Shown: positions 48,218 to 58,542, counted from the first letter of the stretch. The stretch is 64,000 nt of DNA from an uncultured Pseudoflavonifractor sp. (GCA_947644625.1 CANRZY010000001.1:1-64000), one strand, 5' to 3'. Notes: generated by a model not told the origin, from the sequence alone. A program made the numbers and translations.

Positions 48218-50323
48218 TTATTTCGCTGCGGCGTTGGCGCCGGCGATCTTGCCGAAGGTCAGGGCGTCGGGCACGGCGTTGCCGCCCACCCGGTTGGTAC
48301 CGTGGATACCTCCGGTGACCTCACCGGCGGCGTACAGGCCCGCGATAACCTGGCCCTTGGTGTTCAGGACCTCAGCGTTGCCGTTGATCTCCAGGCCGCC
48401 CATGGTGTGGTGGACGCAGGGAGTGAAGGCTACAGCGTAGAAGGGCCCCTCCTCGATGGTGTTCTCCCAGAGGGTACGGCCGAACTCGTCGGGCTTACCG
48501 GCTTTCACCAGCTTGTTGAACTCAGCGATGGTGGCCTCCAGAGTATCAGCGGGCACGCCGATGGTCTCAGCCAGCTCGGCCAGGGTCTCGCCCCGGTAGA
48601 TCATACCGTATGCCACCTGGCCGTCCAGACCGGCCTGAGCCATGCGGAGGGTAGCCTCCTTATTGTCGCAGATCCCGTAAAACATCTGGTTGGTCTGAGC
48701 CAGAGCGCCGGCGGCCAGCACGTCACGGCGGCCATCCTCTGCCACATACCGCTTACCCTCCTGGTTGACGAAGGCGGTACTGTTCACGTAGCCGGAGATA
48801 CCACCGCCTGAGACGGAGTTCAGCGGCATCAGCTGGATCCAGCCCATGCCCACCAGGTTGGCGTCCACACCCAGGCCCATGGTGATTCCATCGCCGGTGG
48901 CGCCGGGGGTGTTGTTGGTGCCCAGCTTATCAATGTTCTCCCACTTATTGCCTTCCGCGTTGTACTCAGTGCGCATTTCCACGTTGGCCGCAAAGCCGCC
49001 GGTGGCCAGGATCACGCCCTTATTGGCGGTGACGGTGACCGTCTCACCCTTGGCGTTGGTAATGACAGCTCCGGTCACCTTTCCATTGGTATTGACCAGG
49101 CTTTCCGCCTTGGTGTCCAAGTAGATCTTGACGCCGGCTTCCCGGGCGGCGTTCTCCAGAGCGGCCACGATCTGAGCGCCGCTGGCGTCGGGAGTGGTCT
49201 GGTGAGACCGGTTCCACAGGGCGCCCACCACGGTACTCACCTCGTCGGACCAATTGACGCCGTTGTCGGTGAGCCAGTGGAGGGTATCCAGGGTGTTGGT
49301 GGTCAGGGTGCGGATCTGGGACACGTTGCCCAGGTAGTCGCCCGCATCCAGGGTCTGGAGGGCATGCCACTCAGGAGTGTCAAAGAGGTTGGTGCGGCCG
49401 GACTTCTTGTACTCGTCCCACTGCTTCTGGACGTCGGCTTTCAGCGCGGCGTGCTCAGAGCTCTCGTCCTTGTGGGCCAGAAGGCCCTCCACAGTGGTGG
49501 AGAGAGACTCGGTCATGGGGTTACCGGCCTGCCCCTCGGGGTCATAGGTGTTGAAGGCTCCGCCGCAGCGGAAGGTGTTGCCGCCCAGGGCAGACAGCTT
49601 CTCTACCAGGACCACGTTGGCACCGCCCTGAGCTGCGGACAGGGCGGCGCTGAGGCCGGCTCCACCGCCGCCTACCACCAGAATGTCAACGGTGGAGGTC
49701 TCCAGGGCGTCGATCTTCTTCTCCCCCACGGGAGCGGCCTTCAGGGCCTCCACATTGCCGCCGGCCAGCTTGACGCATTCGGCCACGGCGTTCAGGATCG
49801 CATCGGAAGTGAGGGTAGCGCCGGAGATGGCGTCCACACCCAGGCTCTGGTACTCCACAATGGCGCTAGGGATGGTCTCAAAGGCCGCGTCGCTGATGCC
49901 CTGGGTCTCGGCATGGCCCGTGACCTCCACCTTGGTGATGGCGCTATCCGAAAAGGTGACCGCCAACTCCACCAGGCCGTTGCGTCCCTGGGCGCTGGCA
50001 CTGTAAGTACCGGCCTTGTAGCCCTCCGCGGGAGCGGTGAAGTTCGGTACGTTCACCAGTGTGGCGGTGTTAGGATCATCATTGTCCCATACCACCTCAA
50101 TATCCAAAAGCTCGCTGAGGTAGCGAAGGGGCACGTAGGTAGCCCCGTCGTAGGCAAATACCTCGGCAGGGGTCCCGTCCGACTTGGTGGGGGTGACGGC
50201 CTGTCCGTTGATGGTCATATCCATGGGGGTAACGGAGATGCTCTTCTCCGCACCGGCCGCCAGAGCGGCTGTCCCCAGGACCATGACGCAGGCCAGGGCC
50301 ATGGCTGTGAAACGTTTCTTCAT
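48218..50323 (-). CDS. Secreted flavoprotein reductase, fumarate-reductase-like: stalk, one FMN-binding domain, FAD_binding_2
   Basis: MKKRFTAMALACVMVLGTAALAAGAEKSISVTPMDMTING; DAISGATLTS; ILVVGGGGAGLSAALSAAQGGANVVLVEK; HHTMGG; GTNRVGGNA; trimmed start 50323. Confidence 0.9.
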   Translation of the reverse strand: MKKRFTAMALACVMVLGTAALAAGAEKSISVTPMDMTINGQAVTPTKSDGTPAEVFAYDGATYVPLRYLSELLDIEVVWDNDDPNTATLVNVPNFTAPAEGYKAGTYSASAQGRNGLVELAVTFSDSAITKVEVTGHAETQGISDAAFETIPSAIVEYQSLGVDAISGATLTSDAILNAVAECVKLAGGNVEALKAAPVGEKKIDALETSTVDILVVGGGGAGLSAALSAAQGGANVVLVEKLSALGGNTFRCGGAFNTYDPEGQAGNPMTESLSTTVEGLLAHKDESSEHAALKADVQKQWDEYKKSGRTNLFDTPEWHALQTLDAGDYLGNVSQIRTLTTNTLDTLHWLTDNGVNWSDEVSTVVGALWNRSHQTTPDASGAQIVAALENAAREAGVKIYLDTKAESLVNTNGKVTGAVITNAKGETVTVTANKGVILATGGFAANVEMRTEYNAEGNKWENIDKLGTNNTPGATGDGITMGLGVDANLVGMGWIQLMPLNSVSGGGISGYVNSTAFVNQEGKRYVAEDGRRDVLAAGALAQTNQMFYGICDNKEATLRMAQAGLDGQVAYGMIYRGETLAELAETIGVPADTLEATIAEFNKLVKAGKPDEFGRTLWENTIEEGPFYAVAFTPCVHHTMGGLEINGNAEVLNTKGQVIAGLYAAGEVTGGIHGTNRVGGNAVPDALTFGKIAGANAAAK

Positions 50324-50370
50324 ACGAGTCCTCTCCTTTTTCTGTTCATAATTTTGTGGCATTTTGCCAA

Positions 50371-50412
50371 AATGAACGAATTCATTATACACCTGTTGTT
50401 TTACTTTGTAAA
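50371..50412 (-). promoter_or_regulatory. Promoter TTTACA-N17-TATAAT with operator-like palindrome AATGAATTCGTTCATT
   Basis: minus strand; palindrome 50371-50386 overlaps the -10 (50384-50389). Confidence 0.65.
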
Positions 50413-50542
50413 TTATAACTTTGCTCTTTTTCCTCCAAAATTTCAAAAAGAAACGCCGGACCGTGGAAGCCCTCTCCTCCGGTCCGGCCCTGTCCCGCAG
50501 GGACGGACTGTCAGCCGCCCCCGCAAAAGCTTTTTCCCATGA

Positions 50543-52459
50543 TTACACCATCAGAGAGCATACCAGTTCGGTGTATTTCGCCGTATCCTCCACCGGGAGG
50601 CCCGCAATGATAAGGGCCTGGTCATAGAGAAGCCTGGCATACTTTTTCGCCTTCTCCTGATCCTGGGCCACCGCCTGGCAGAGCGCGCCGTATACCTGGC
50701 TGTCGGCGTTCAGCTCCAGCACCCGCAGGGCCTTCATGCCGCCCATGGCTTCCCCCTCCATTTTCTGGAAGTATTTCTCCATTTCCAGACTCATAGGTCC
50801 ATCGGCAGAGAGGCACACCGCCCCGGAGCGCAGCACCCTGGAAAGGCGCACATCAAAGACCTTGTCCCCCAGGGTCTCCTTCACAAAGTCCAGCACGGGC
50901 CTATTGGCCTCCGCCTTCTTCTCCGCCTGAGCCTTTTCCTCCTCGCTTTCGGGAAGGGCGTCGGCAGCGGAGGCATCCTGGAAGGGCTTATCGCCATAGC
51001 TTCCCAACGTCTGGGCCACAAACTCGTCTACCTCGTCGGTAAAGTAAAGGATCTCGTACCCCTTCTCCAACACCCGCTCAGCCTGGGGAAGCGCCTTGGC
51101 CATCTCCACCGTCTCGGCGCAGAGATAGAAGATCTTCTCCTGGCCCTCCTTCATCCGCTCCACATACTCCTGAAGGGTGGTCAGCTCCTCCCCCTGGGAG
51201 GAGGGGAAGAGCAACAGGTCCTGAAGGACCTCCTTCTTCGCCCCGTACTGGTTCACCGCGCCGTACTTCAACTGCCTTGCAAAGCCCTTCCAGAACTTCA
51301 GATACTTCTCCCTGTCCTCCTTCTGCATTTTGAGAAGCTCCGCCTTCACCTTCTTCTCCACGCTTCCTTCAATGATGTGGAGGGCCCTGGTATGCTGAAG
51401 GGTCTCCCGGGAGATGTTGAGGGGAAGGTCGGGGGAGTCCACCACTCCCTTGACAAAGGAGAAGTGGTCGGGGACCACCTCAGGGCACTTATCCATAATA
51501 AGCACACCGGAGGAATAGAGCTGAAAGCCCTTTTCATAGTCCTTGGAGTAATAGTCATAGGGGGCGTGGGAAGGGATAAAGAGCATGGCCTTGTACTCCA
51601 TCTGTCCCTCGGCGGCAACATGGATGGTACAAAGAGGCTCCTCCCAGTCGCCAAACTTCTCCCGGTAGAACTGGTCGTACTCCTCCTTCTTCACCTTGCT
51701 CTTGGGCCGCTGCCACAGGGGAACCATGGAGTTAAGGGTCTCCCACTCCCGCACCGTCTCATACTCAGGCTTGTAGTCCTCCCCCGCGTCGGCGGGGCGT
51801 TCCTTGGCCCGGCTATGCTCCATCTCCATGCGGATGGGGCTGTGAACATAATCGGAGTACTTCTTCACCAGCTCCTGGATCCGGTACTGGTCCAGATACT
51901 CGCTGTATTTCTCCTCGTCGGTATCCTCCTTCATATGAAGGATCACCTCTGTACCCACATCGTCCTTGTCGCAAGGCTCTACGGTATAGCCGTCGGTCCC
52001 GTCGCTCTTCCATTCCCAGGCTTCCTCGCTTCCATGGGCCCTGGATCGGACGGTCACCCGGTCGGCGACCATGAAAGCGGAATAAAAGCCCACGCCGAAC
52101 TGGCCGATGATGTCCACGTTTTTGGCCTTCTCCGCCTTATCCATCTCCTGCTTGAACTGGAAGGAACCGCTGCGGGCGATGGTGCCAAGGTTCTGCTCCA
52201 GTTCCTCCTTCGTCATGCCGACGCCGTTGTCGGTGATGGTCAGAGTACGGCTTTCCTTGTCCGGCACAATGGTGATCTGGAAATCCTTCCGCTTCACCTT
52301 CACCGTGTCGTCGGTAAGGGCCTTATAGCTGAGCTTGTCCACCGCGTCGCTGGCGTTGGACAGCAGCTCCCGAAGAAAGATCTCCTTATGGGTGTAGATG
52401 GAGTTGATCATCAGATCCAACAGCCGCTTGGACTCCGCCCTGAATTGCTTCTTTGCCAT
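50543..52459 (-). CDS. htpG: Molecular chaperone HtpG (Hsp90)
   Basis: MAKKQFRAESKRLLDLMINSIYTHKEIFLRELLSNASDAVDKL, QFGVGFYSAFMVADRV. Confidence 0.97.
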   Translation of the reverse strand: MAKKQFRAESKRLLDLMINSIYTHKEIFLRELLSNASDAVDKLSYKALTDDTVKVKRKDFQITIVPDKESRTLTITDNGVGMTKEELEQNLGTIARSGSFQFKQEMDKAEKAKNVDIIGQFGVGFYSAFMVADRVTVRSRAHGSEEAWEWKSDGTDGYTVEPCDKDDVGTEVILHMKEDTDEEKYSEYLDQYRIQELVKKYSDYVHSPIRMEMEHSRAKERPADAGEDYKPEYETVREWETLNSMVPLWQRPKSKVKKEEYDQFYREKFGDWEEPLCTIHVAAEGQMEYKAMLFIPSHAPYDYYSKDYEKGFQLYSSGVLIMDKCPEVVPDHFSFVKGVVDSPDLPLNISRETLQHTRALHIIEGSVEKKVKAELLKMQKEDREKYLKFWKGFARQLKYGAVNQYGAKKEVLQDLLLFPSSQGEELTTLQEYVERMKEGQEKIFYLCAETVEMAKALPQAERVLEKGYEILYFTDEVDEFVAQTLGSYGDKPFQDASAADALPESEEEKAQAEKKAEANRPVLDFVKETLGDKVFDVRLSRVLRSGAVCLSADGPMSLEMEKYFQKMEGEAMGGMKALRVLELNADSQVYGALCQAVAQDQEKAKKYARLLYDQALIIAGLPVEDTAKYTELVCSLMV

Positions 52460-52506
52460 CTTGTGTGCGCCTCCATATATGATACATTTTTTTAAAGCAA
52501 AATAGG

Positions 52507-52533
52507 TTAGCACTCTTTTCTTAAGAGTGCTAA
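52507..52533. promoter_or_regulatory. CIRCE element (HrcA operator)
   Basis: TTAGCACTC-TTTTCTTAA-GAGTGCTAA, exact consensus with N9, just downstream of TTGAAA-N17-TATGAT on minus strand. Confidence 0.95.
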
Positions 52534-52726
52534 CCTATCATAATACTTCGCATAACAATTTTCAAGGGAGTTCAAAGAAAGTTTACAATTTACGGTTTGA
52601 CGTTTCCAAGGACGGTCCTTCCCGGCGAAAGATCGTCCTTCTCATTTTTGGTACGCCTTCCACACAACATTGATTGCGCTTTGGGAGAAAATGGCTTATA
52701 CTATCTCTATAGAAAGGATGATCCCT

Positions 52727-53506
52727 ATGCTTCTTCATCTTCTCGCCGTGGGCGATGTGGTGGGACAGGGCGGGCTGGAGTTTCTGGATCGCCACCTGCG
52801 CTCGGTGAAAAAGCTCCACAGCGTAGACTTTACCGTGGTCAACGGAGAAAACGCTTCGGGGGTGGGCGTGACCCCCCGGCAAGCCCAGGCCATGCTGGAC
52901 GCCGGGGCGGACGTTGTCACCCTGGGAAACCACACCTGGAACCGCTTACAGATCAAGGACTTTCTGGAGGAGTGTCCCTATATCCTCCGGCCCGCCAACT
53001 ACCCCAAACACCTTCCCGGCCGGGGCTATGGGGTCTATCCCGGCCCCCAGGGGCTTCGGATCGGCGTCATAAATCTTATTGGGCGGCTGGAGCTTCCCCC
53101 CCATAACGAAAGCCCCTTCCTCGCCGCCGACGCCTTCCTAAAGGAAGCCGACGCGGACATTGTAGTGGCGGACTTCCACGCTGAGGCCACCAGCGAGAAG
53201 GGAGCCATGGGCTATTACCTGGACGGACGCTTCCAGGCAGTGTGGGGCACCCATACCCATGTGCCCACGGCGGATTGTCAGGTCCTACCTCAGGGGACGG
53301 GCTTTGTCACCGACCTTGGTATGACGGGTCCCGCCCGCTCGGTGCTTGGGATCCGCCCAGAGCAGTCGGTAAACCTGTTTTTGGGCGGTCTTCCCCAACG
53401 GTATGAGGAGGCAGAGGGTCCCTGCAAGCTGAACGCCGTCCTCTTTTCCATTGACACGGAGACGAAGAAGTGTGTTTCCGTGGAGCGGGTGGATATTCAA
53501 GAGTAA
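52727..53506 (+). CDS. ymdB: YmdB family metallophosphoesterase
   Basis: LLAVGDVVGQGGLEFL, VVNGENASGVGVTP, TLGNHTWNR, GTHTHVPTAD, TDLGMTGP. Confidence 0.92.
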   Translation: MLLHLLAVGDVVGQGGLEFLDRHLRSVKKLHSVDFTVVNGENASGVGVTPRQAQAMLDAGADVVTLGNHTWNRLQIKDFLEECPYILRPANYPKHLPGRGYGVYPGPQGLRIGVINLIGRLELPPHNESPFLAADAFLKEADADIVVADFHAEATSEKGAMGYYLDGRFQAVWGTHTHVPTADCQVLPQGTGFVTDLGMTGPARSVLGIRPEQSVNLFLGGLPQRYEEAEGPCKLNAVLFSIDTETKKCVSVERVDIQE

Positions 53507-53519
53507 GGAGGTCCCTTCC

Positions 53520-54602
53520 ATGCTTCACATTCTACACGCCGCCGACCTCCATCTGGACGCCCCCTTTGCCGCTTTGACCGCGGAGCAGGCCCGGCAGCGG
53601 CGGGAAGAGCAGCGGCTTTTGCTGGACAAGCTGGCCGATACCGCCATAGAGCGGGGGGCCGACCTGTTGGTGCTGGCCGGAGACCTTCTGGATTCCGCCC
53701 AGACCTACCGGGAGACCGCCCAGGCTCTGGCCGCCGCCCTGGGGCGGATCCCCGCCCTGGTGGCCATTTCTCCCGGCAACCATGACTTTTACGCTCCGGG
53801 GAGCCTTTATGCCGCCCCCATCTGGCCTGAAAACGTGCTGATCTTCCGGGAAAGCGGCGTTCAAAGGGTGGATCTGCCCAAGCTGACCCTCTATGGCTGC
53901 GCCTTTACCGGTCCCTTCCGGGACACATCCCCTCTGGCGGACTTCCACGCCCTGGACAAGAGCAAGCCCTCGGTGATGGTCCTTCACGGCGATGTGGACG
54001 GCGGGGGCCGCTATGGTTCCATCCTCCGAAGTGAGATCGCCCAAAGCGGCCTTACCTACCTGGCCCTGGGCCACATCCACGCCTGTAGCGGCCTTCAAAG
54101 GGAGGGCGGCGTCTATTGGGCTTACCCCGGCTGCACCGAGGGCCGGGGCTTTGACGAGCTGGGGAACAAGGGGGCCTTGTGGGTCACCGTCGATGATACC
54201 GACACGGTTTCTGCGGAGTTTCTCCCCCTGTGCCGCCGCCGCTACGAAATCCTGGAGTGCGACCTGACGGGCAGGGACCCCCACAGGGCCGTGGCTGACA
54301 CCCTGGCGCCGGGAAGCCGGGAGGACATATGCCGTCTTGTCCTCACCGGGGAAGCCCATACCCCAGATCTTTCCGCCCTGACCCAGGCCGCCGCCCCCTT
54401 CCGCTGGGCGGTGACGGTCCGGGACCACACCCGTGTCCCCCGGAACCTTTGGAGCCGGGAAGAGGAAGACAGCCTGACCGGCCTTTTCCTCCGGGACATG
54501 CGCCGCCGGATCGATGAAGCGGAGGGGGAGGAGAAAGCCCTTCTGGAAAAAGCGGTCCGATTCGGGCTTTCCGCTCTGGAAAACGGGGAGGATATACCAT
54601 GA
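53520..54602 (+). CDS. DNA repair exonuclease, SbcD/YhaO-like metallophosphoesterase
   Basis: LHAADLHLDAPF, LAGDLLDS, ISPGNHDFY, LHGDVDGG, ALGHIHA. Confidence 0.9.
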   Translation: MLHILHAADLHLDAPFAALTAEQARQRREEQRLLLDKLADTAIERGADLLVLAGDLLDSAQTYRETAQALAAALGRIPALVAISPGNHDFYAPGSLYAAPIWPENVLIFRESGVQRVDLPKLTLYGCAFTGPFRDTSPLADFHALDKSKPSVMVLHGDVDGGGRYGSILRSEIAQSGLTYLALGHIHACSGLQREGGVYWAYPGCTEGRGFDELGNKGALWVTVDDTDTVSAEFLPLCRRRYEILECDLTGRDPHRAVADTLAPGSREDICRLVLTGEAHTPDLSALTQAAAPFRWAVTVRDHTRVPRNLWSREEEDSLTGLFLRDMRRRIDEAEGEEKALLEKAVRFGLSALENGEDIP

Positions 54603-56857
54603 GGATCATCGAAATGACCGCCACCTTTGGAACCCTTCACAAGGCCAAGCTCCGGCCCGGTCCAGGCTTTACCCTGATCCTGGCCCCCAATGAGGCCGGA
54701 AAATCCACCTGGGCGGCTTTTCTCCGGGCCATGCTCTATGGCTTTCCCCCCCGCGACCGGGACAAGGAGGGCCACCTGGCGGAGAAAAACCGCTACCAGC
54801 CCTGGTCCGGAGCTCCTATGGAGGGGACATTGACCCTGGAGCGGCAGGGCCGAAGCCTCACCCTCTACCGGGGCCCCAAGGGCTCCACGCCCTGGGGGAC
54901 CTTCTCCGCGGTATGGACCGCCACCGGAGAAGCGGTGGAGGGCCTTACCGCCGAAAACTGTGGAGAGGCTCTGCTTGGCGTCTCCCGGGAGGTATTTGAG
55001 CGCACCGCCTTTGTGGGGCAGGGAGAGATCTCCCTCTCCCCCAGCGCCGACCTGGAAAAGCGGGTGGCGGCTCTGGCTACCTCAGGGGAGGAGGACGTAT
55101 CCTTCTCCCAGGTGGAGCGGAGATTAAAGGATTGGCTCAACCGGCGAAAGGTCAATAGCCGGGTGGGCCTCATTCCCGAACTGGAGGGGGAGCTTTCCAC
55201 CGTGGAAAGCTCCCTGGAGCGGCAGGGGGAGCTGCTTCGCCGGGCCCAGGAGGCCCGGCAGGAAACGGAGCGTCTGGAAGCCGAAAAGACCCGGCTGGAG
55301 GCCCAGCTTCGCTCCCATGCCGCCGCTTCGGAGGCCCGGCGGGCCGAAATGCGCAGACAGGCCCAGAAGGACTATGACGAGGCCCTTGCCCAACTGGAGG
55401 CCATGGAAAAAACCGCCCAGGCTCTGCCCCCTTCCGAAGAGCTGCGCCGGGTCCAGGGGGATCTGGCCTATCTCAACACCCTTACCGCCAATCTGAAAAT
55501 GTCAGAGAAGGCGCTCCCGGAGGCAAGGCAGCGGGCGGACCAAGCCCAGCAGGCCGTCCGGGACGACCCCCTGTTTGGAAATCTGGACGCCGCTCAGGCC
55601 GCCGCCAGAGGGCAGCGGGACCAGGAGCTGGCTCAGGAGCTGGAGCGAAAAACACAGAAGAGTCCCTCCCCCCTGCTTCTGCTGCTCCTGCCCCTTTTGG
55701 CCTCCCTCTTTCTTACCGTCTTGGCCTATCTCCGCCCCCGTGACCCGGCTACCTCCTTCCCCTGGTGGAGCGGCCTGGCTCTCTTCCTTCCCATCCTATG
55801 GGGGGCGGCCCTTTCGACCGTCCTGCCCCTGTTTCTTCTCCGGCAAAGCCGGAAAAAGAAGCTCTCCGCCCTTCTCGCCCATTATGAGGCCCAAAGCTCC
55901 CAGGACATCCTGACCCGGTGCTCCTCCTACCAACAAAAATGGACCGCCGCCCAGGAAAGCCGCCGGGAGCTTCAGACGCTGGAAACGGAACGGGACAAGC
56001 TTGCCGCCCAGCAGGAGGAGCTGACCGCCCAGCTTCTGGATTTTGTCCACCCTTTTGCCAGCGAAGTCACCGATCTCTTCGGCGTCTCCGCCGCCCTCTC
56101 CCGTGCCTTGCAGCAAGGGGAGCGGTACGCCCTTGCCAAAGCGAAGGCGGAACACGCCGGGAAGCTTCTCTCCGCCCTTCCCTCCCCCGCCGCTGTGGAG
56201 GAGGGCAAAGCCTTTGCCCCCATCCCCCAGGGGGATCCGGCGGAGCTTTCCGCCCAATTGGGGGCGGTGAACGGGGACCTGCGCCGCACCGGTGACGCCG
56301 CCGCCCGGCTTCAGGGGGAGCTTACCTCCCTGGGAGACCCGGCGGAGCTGGAGGCCCGGCGGAGCCGGCTTTTGGAGCAGCTGGACCTTCGCCGGGGAGA
56401 GTACGCCGCCATTACCGCCGCCCTGGAAAGCCTGAAGGCGGCGGATTCCCGCCTGCGGGAGCGGTTCTCTCCCGCCGTCAATCAAAAGACAGGGGAATAC
56501 CTCCGCACCCTCACGGGAGGGAAATATGACAAAGCCTCCCTCACCCGCCAGTTCCAGGCTCTGGCCCAGGAGAGGGGGGAGACCGCCTCCCGGCAGGACC
56601 TTTCCCTTTCCGGCGGCGCTGCCCAGCAGCTCTACCTGGCCGCCCGCCTTGCCATGTGCGAGCTGGCCCTGCCCCCGGAGGAGCCCTGTCCCATCCTGCT
56701 GGACGACGCCCTGGATGCCTTTGACGACGACCGGGCCAAACTGGCCCTCCAGTGTCTTTTGGAGATTTCTCAAAAACGACAGGTCCTTCTTTTCTCCTGC
56801 CACAGCCGGGAAAAGGATCTGCTCCAGGGGACCGGGGCCTCTGTGATCGAGGGATAG
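54599..56857 (+). CDS. AAA/SMC-like ATPase, YhaN/SbcC-like partner
   Basis: LAPNEAGKSTWAAFLRAMLYG Walker A; coiled coil; SLSGGAAQQLYLAARLAM; ILLDDALDAFDDDR; 4-nt overlap with exonuclease gene. Confidence 0.88.
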   Translation: MRIIEMTATFGTLHKAKLRPGPGFTLILAPNEAGKSTWAAFLRAMLYGFPPRDRDKEGHLAEKNRYQPWSGAPMEGTLTLERQGRSLTLYRGPKGSTPWGTFSAVWTATGEAVEGLTAENCGEALLGVSREVFERTAFVGQGEISLSPSADLEKRVAALATSGEEDVSFSQVERRLKDWLNRRKVNSRVGLIPELEGELSTVESSLERQGELLRRAQEARQETERLEAEKTRLEAQLRSHAAASEARRAEMRRQAQKDYDEALAQLEAMEKTAQALPPSEELRRVQGDLAYLNTLTANLKMSEKALPEARQRADQAQQAVRDDPLFGNLDAAQAAARGQRDQELAQELERKTQKSPSPLLLLLLPLLASLFLTVLAYLRPRDPATSFPWWSGLALFLPILWGAALSTVLPLFLLRQSRKKKLSALLAHYEAQSSQDILTRCSSYQQKWTAAQESRRELQTLETERDKLAAQQEELTAQLLDFVHPFASEVTDLFGVSAALSRALQQGERYALAKAKAEHAGKLLSALPSPAAVEEGKAFAPIPQGDPAELSAQLGAVNGDLRRTGDAAARLQGELTSLGDPAELEARRSRLLEQLDLRRGEYAAITAALESLKAADSRLRERFSPAVNQKTGEYLRTLTGGKYDKASLTRQFQALAQERGETASRQDLSLSGGAAQQLYLAARLAMCELALPPEEPCPILLDDALDAFDDDRAKLALQCLLEISQKRQVLLFSCHSREKDLLQGTGASVIEG

Positions 56858-56926
56858 GTTGCTTTTTTCTTTCTTTTGGGCTATAATGGCCCAAAAGGTA
56901 TTGCCGCCTTGATTGGAGTTGATCCC

Positions 56927-57541
56927 ATGTCCGAAGAAACCATCCTTCCAACCGAAAGTCAGGAGCCGGAGAAAAACTCCGGTGCGGAAAAAGGCTCCTT
57001 TAAGCTGGACCTGTACTACTGGACCCAGGCTCTGGTATTCGTCCTTGTAGGGCTGATCCTGATTTGTACCCTGGTGGGCCGGGTCATCGGGGTGGTGGGC
57101 TCCTCCATGGTGCCCACCCTTCACGACGGCGACCTGCTCCTGCTGCAATCCCTGGGCTATTCCCCTAAGCAGGGAGACGTGGTGGTCCTGCGCAAGCCCG
57201 GCTTCCCCCCTCCCCCCCAGGATACCGCCCCCATCGTCAAGCGGGTCATTGCCGTGGGAGGACAGCATGTCCGGGTGGATTACGCCACCTCCTCGGTCTA
57301 TGTGGACGGGGTGGCCCTGGACGAACCTTATATCAATGAAATCATGGTGGACCGTTACGGATTTGAAATGAACGTGCTGGACGTAACGGTACCGGAGGGG
57401 TCCATCTACGTCCTGGGCGACAACCGCAACAATTCCTCCGACAGCCGCCACGAAGCCCTGGGCACTGTGGACCAGCGGTATGTGCTGGGAAGGGTCTTAT
57501 GCGTCATGCTTCCCTTCAGCGACTTTGGCCCGGTGGATTGA
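56927..57541 (+). CDS. lepB: Signal peptidase I
   Basis: VVGSSMVPTLHDGDLLL, VKRVIAVGG, VLGDNRNNSSDSR. Confidence 0.95.
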   Translation: MSEETILPTESQEPEKNSGAEKGSFKLDLYYWTQALVFVLVGLILICTLVGRVIGVVGSSMVPTLHDGDLLLLQSLGYSPKQGDVVVLRKPGFPPPPQDTAPIVKRVIAVGGQHVRVDYATSSVYVDGVALDEPYINEIMVDRYGFEMNVLDVTVPEGSIYVLGDNRNNSSDSRHEALGTVDQRYVLGRVLCVMLPFSDFGPVD

Positions 57542-57561
57542 CGCCCTTTTCTCCAAACACA

Positions 57562-57597
57562 AAAACCCCGGCGGCTTTGTGAGCCGCCGGGGTTTTT
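57562..57597 (+). terminator. Terminator after lepB
   Basis: aaaccccggcggctttgtgagccgccggggttttt. Confidence 0.85.
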
Positions 57598-57678
57598 GCG
57601 TTCCCTCCCCTTGCAAGGCTGGGCCCGGTCTGTTATGATAGGGGAAGCCAGCGAAGAAACGAAAAAGGAGCAAACGAT

Positions 57679-58509
57679 ATGAGCCGTGCCGACGAAATTT
57701 TTCTCCAGAACTGCCGGGATATCCTCTCCAGGGGCGTGTGGGACACCGATCTGCCCGTCCGCCCCAAATGGGAGGACGGAACGGCTGCCCATACCGTAAA
57801 GCTCTTCGGCATCGTCAACCGCTATGACCTTCAGGAGGAATTTCCCATCCTGACCGTTCGCCGCCAATACCTGAAAAGCGCCGTGGACGAGCTTCTGTGG
57901 ATCTGGCAGAAAAAGTCCAACAACATCCACGATCTGGGAAGCCGCGTCTGGGACGCCTGGGCCGACGAGACCGGCTCCATCGGCAAGGCCTACGGCTACC
58001 AGTTGGGGGTAAAGCACCACTACCCCGAGGGGGACATGGACCAGGTGGACCGGGTGCTTTACGACCTGAAGCACAACCCCTCCTCCCGGCGGATCATGAC
58101 AAACCTCTATAACCACCACGATCTCAGTGAGATGGCCCTCTATCCCTGCGCCTACTCTATGACCTTCAATGTATCGGGCAACGTCCTCAACGGCATTCTC
58201 AACCAGAGAAGCCAGGACATGCTCACCGCCAACGGCTGGAACGTGATGCAGTACGCCGCCCTTCTCATGGTGCTCTCCCAGGTCTCCGGCCTGGTCCCTG
58301 GGCAGCTAGTCCATGTCATTGCCGACGCCCATATCTATGACCGCCACGTCCCGGTCATTGAGGAGCTTTTAAAGCGGGAGCCCTACCCTGCCCCTACCGT
58401 TACCCTGGATCCCACCGTCACAGACTTTTATGCCTTTACCAAGTCCAGCTTCACATTGGAGGGGTACCAATACCACGAGCTGGAGGGAAAAATCCCTGTG
58501 GCGGTATAA
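57679..58509 (+). CDS. thyA: Thymidylate synthase (divergent active-site motifs)
   Basis: ELLWIWQKKSNNIHDLGSRVWDAWADE, YPCAYSMTFNV, NQRSQDMLTANGWNVMQYA, ADAHIYDRH. Confidence 0.92.
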   Translation: MSRADEIFLQNCRDILSRGVWDTDLPVRPKWEDGTAAHTVKLFGIVNRYDLQEEFPILTVRRQYLKSAVDELLWIWQKKSNNIHDLGSRVWDAWADETGSIGKAYGYQLGVKHHYPEGDMDQVDRVLYDLKHNPSSRRIMTNLYNHHDLSEMALYPCAYSMTFNVSGNVLNGILNQRSQDMLTANGWNVMQYAALLMVLSQVSGLVPGQLVHVIADAHIYDRHVPVIEELLKREPYPAPTVTLDPTVTDFYAFTKSSFTLEGYQYHELEGKIPVAV

Positions 58510-58542
58510 CGGAAATATTTTATGTAAACTGAGGTGGATACC

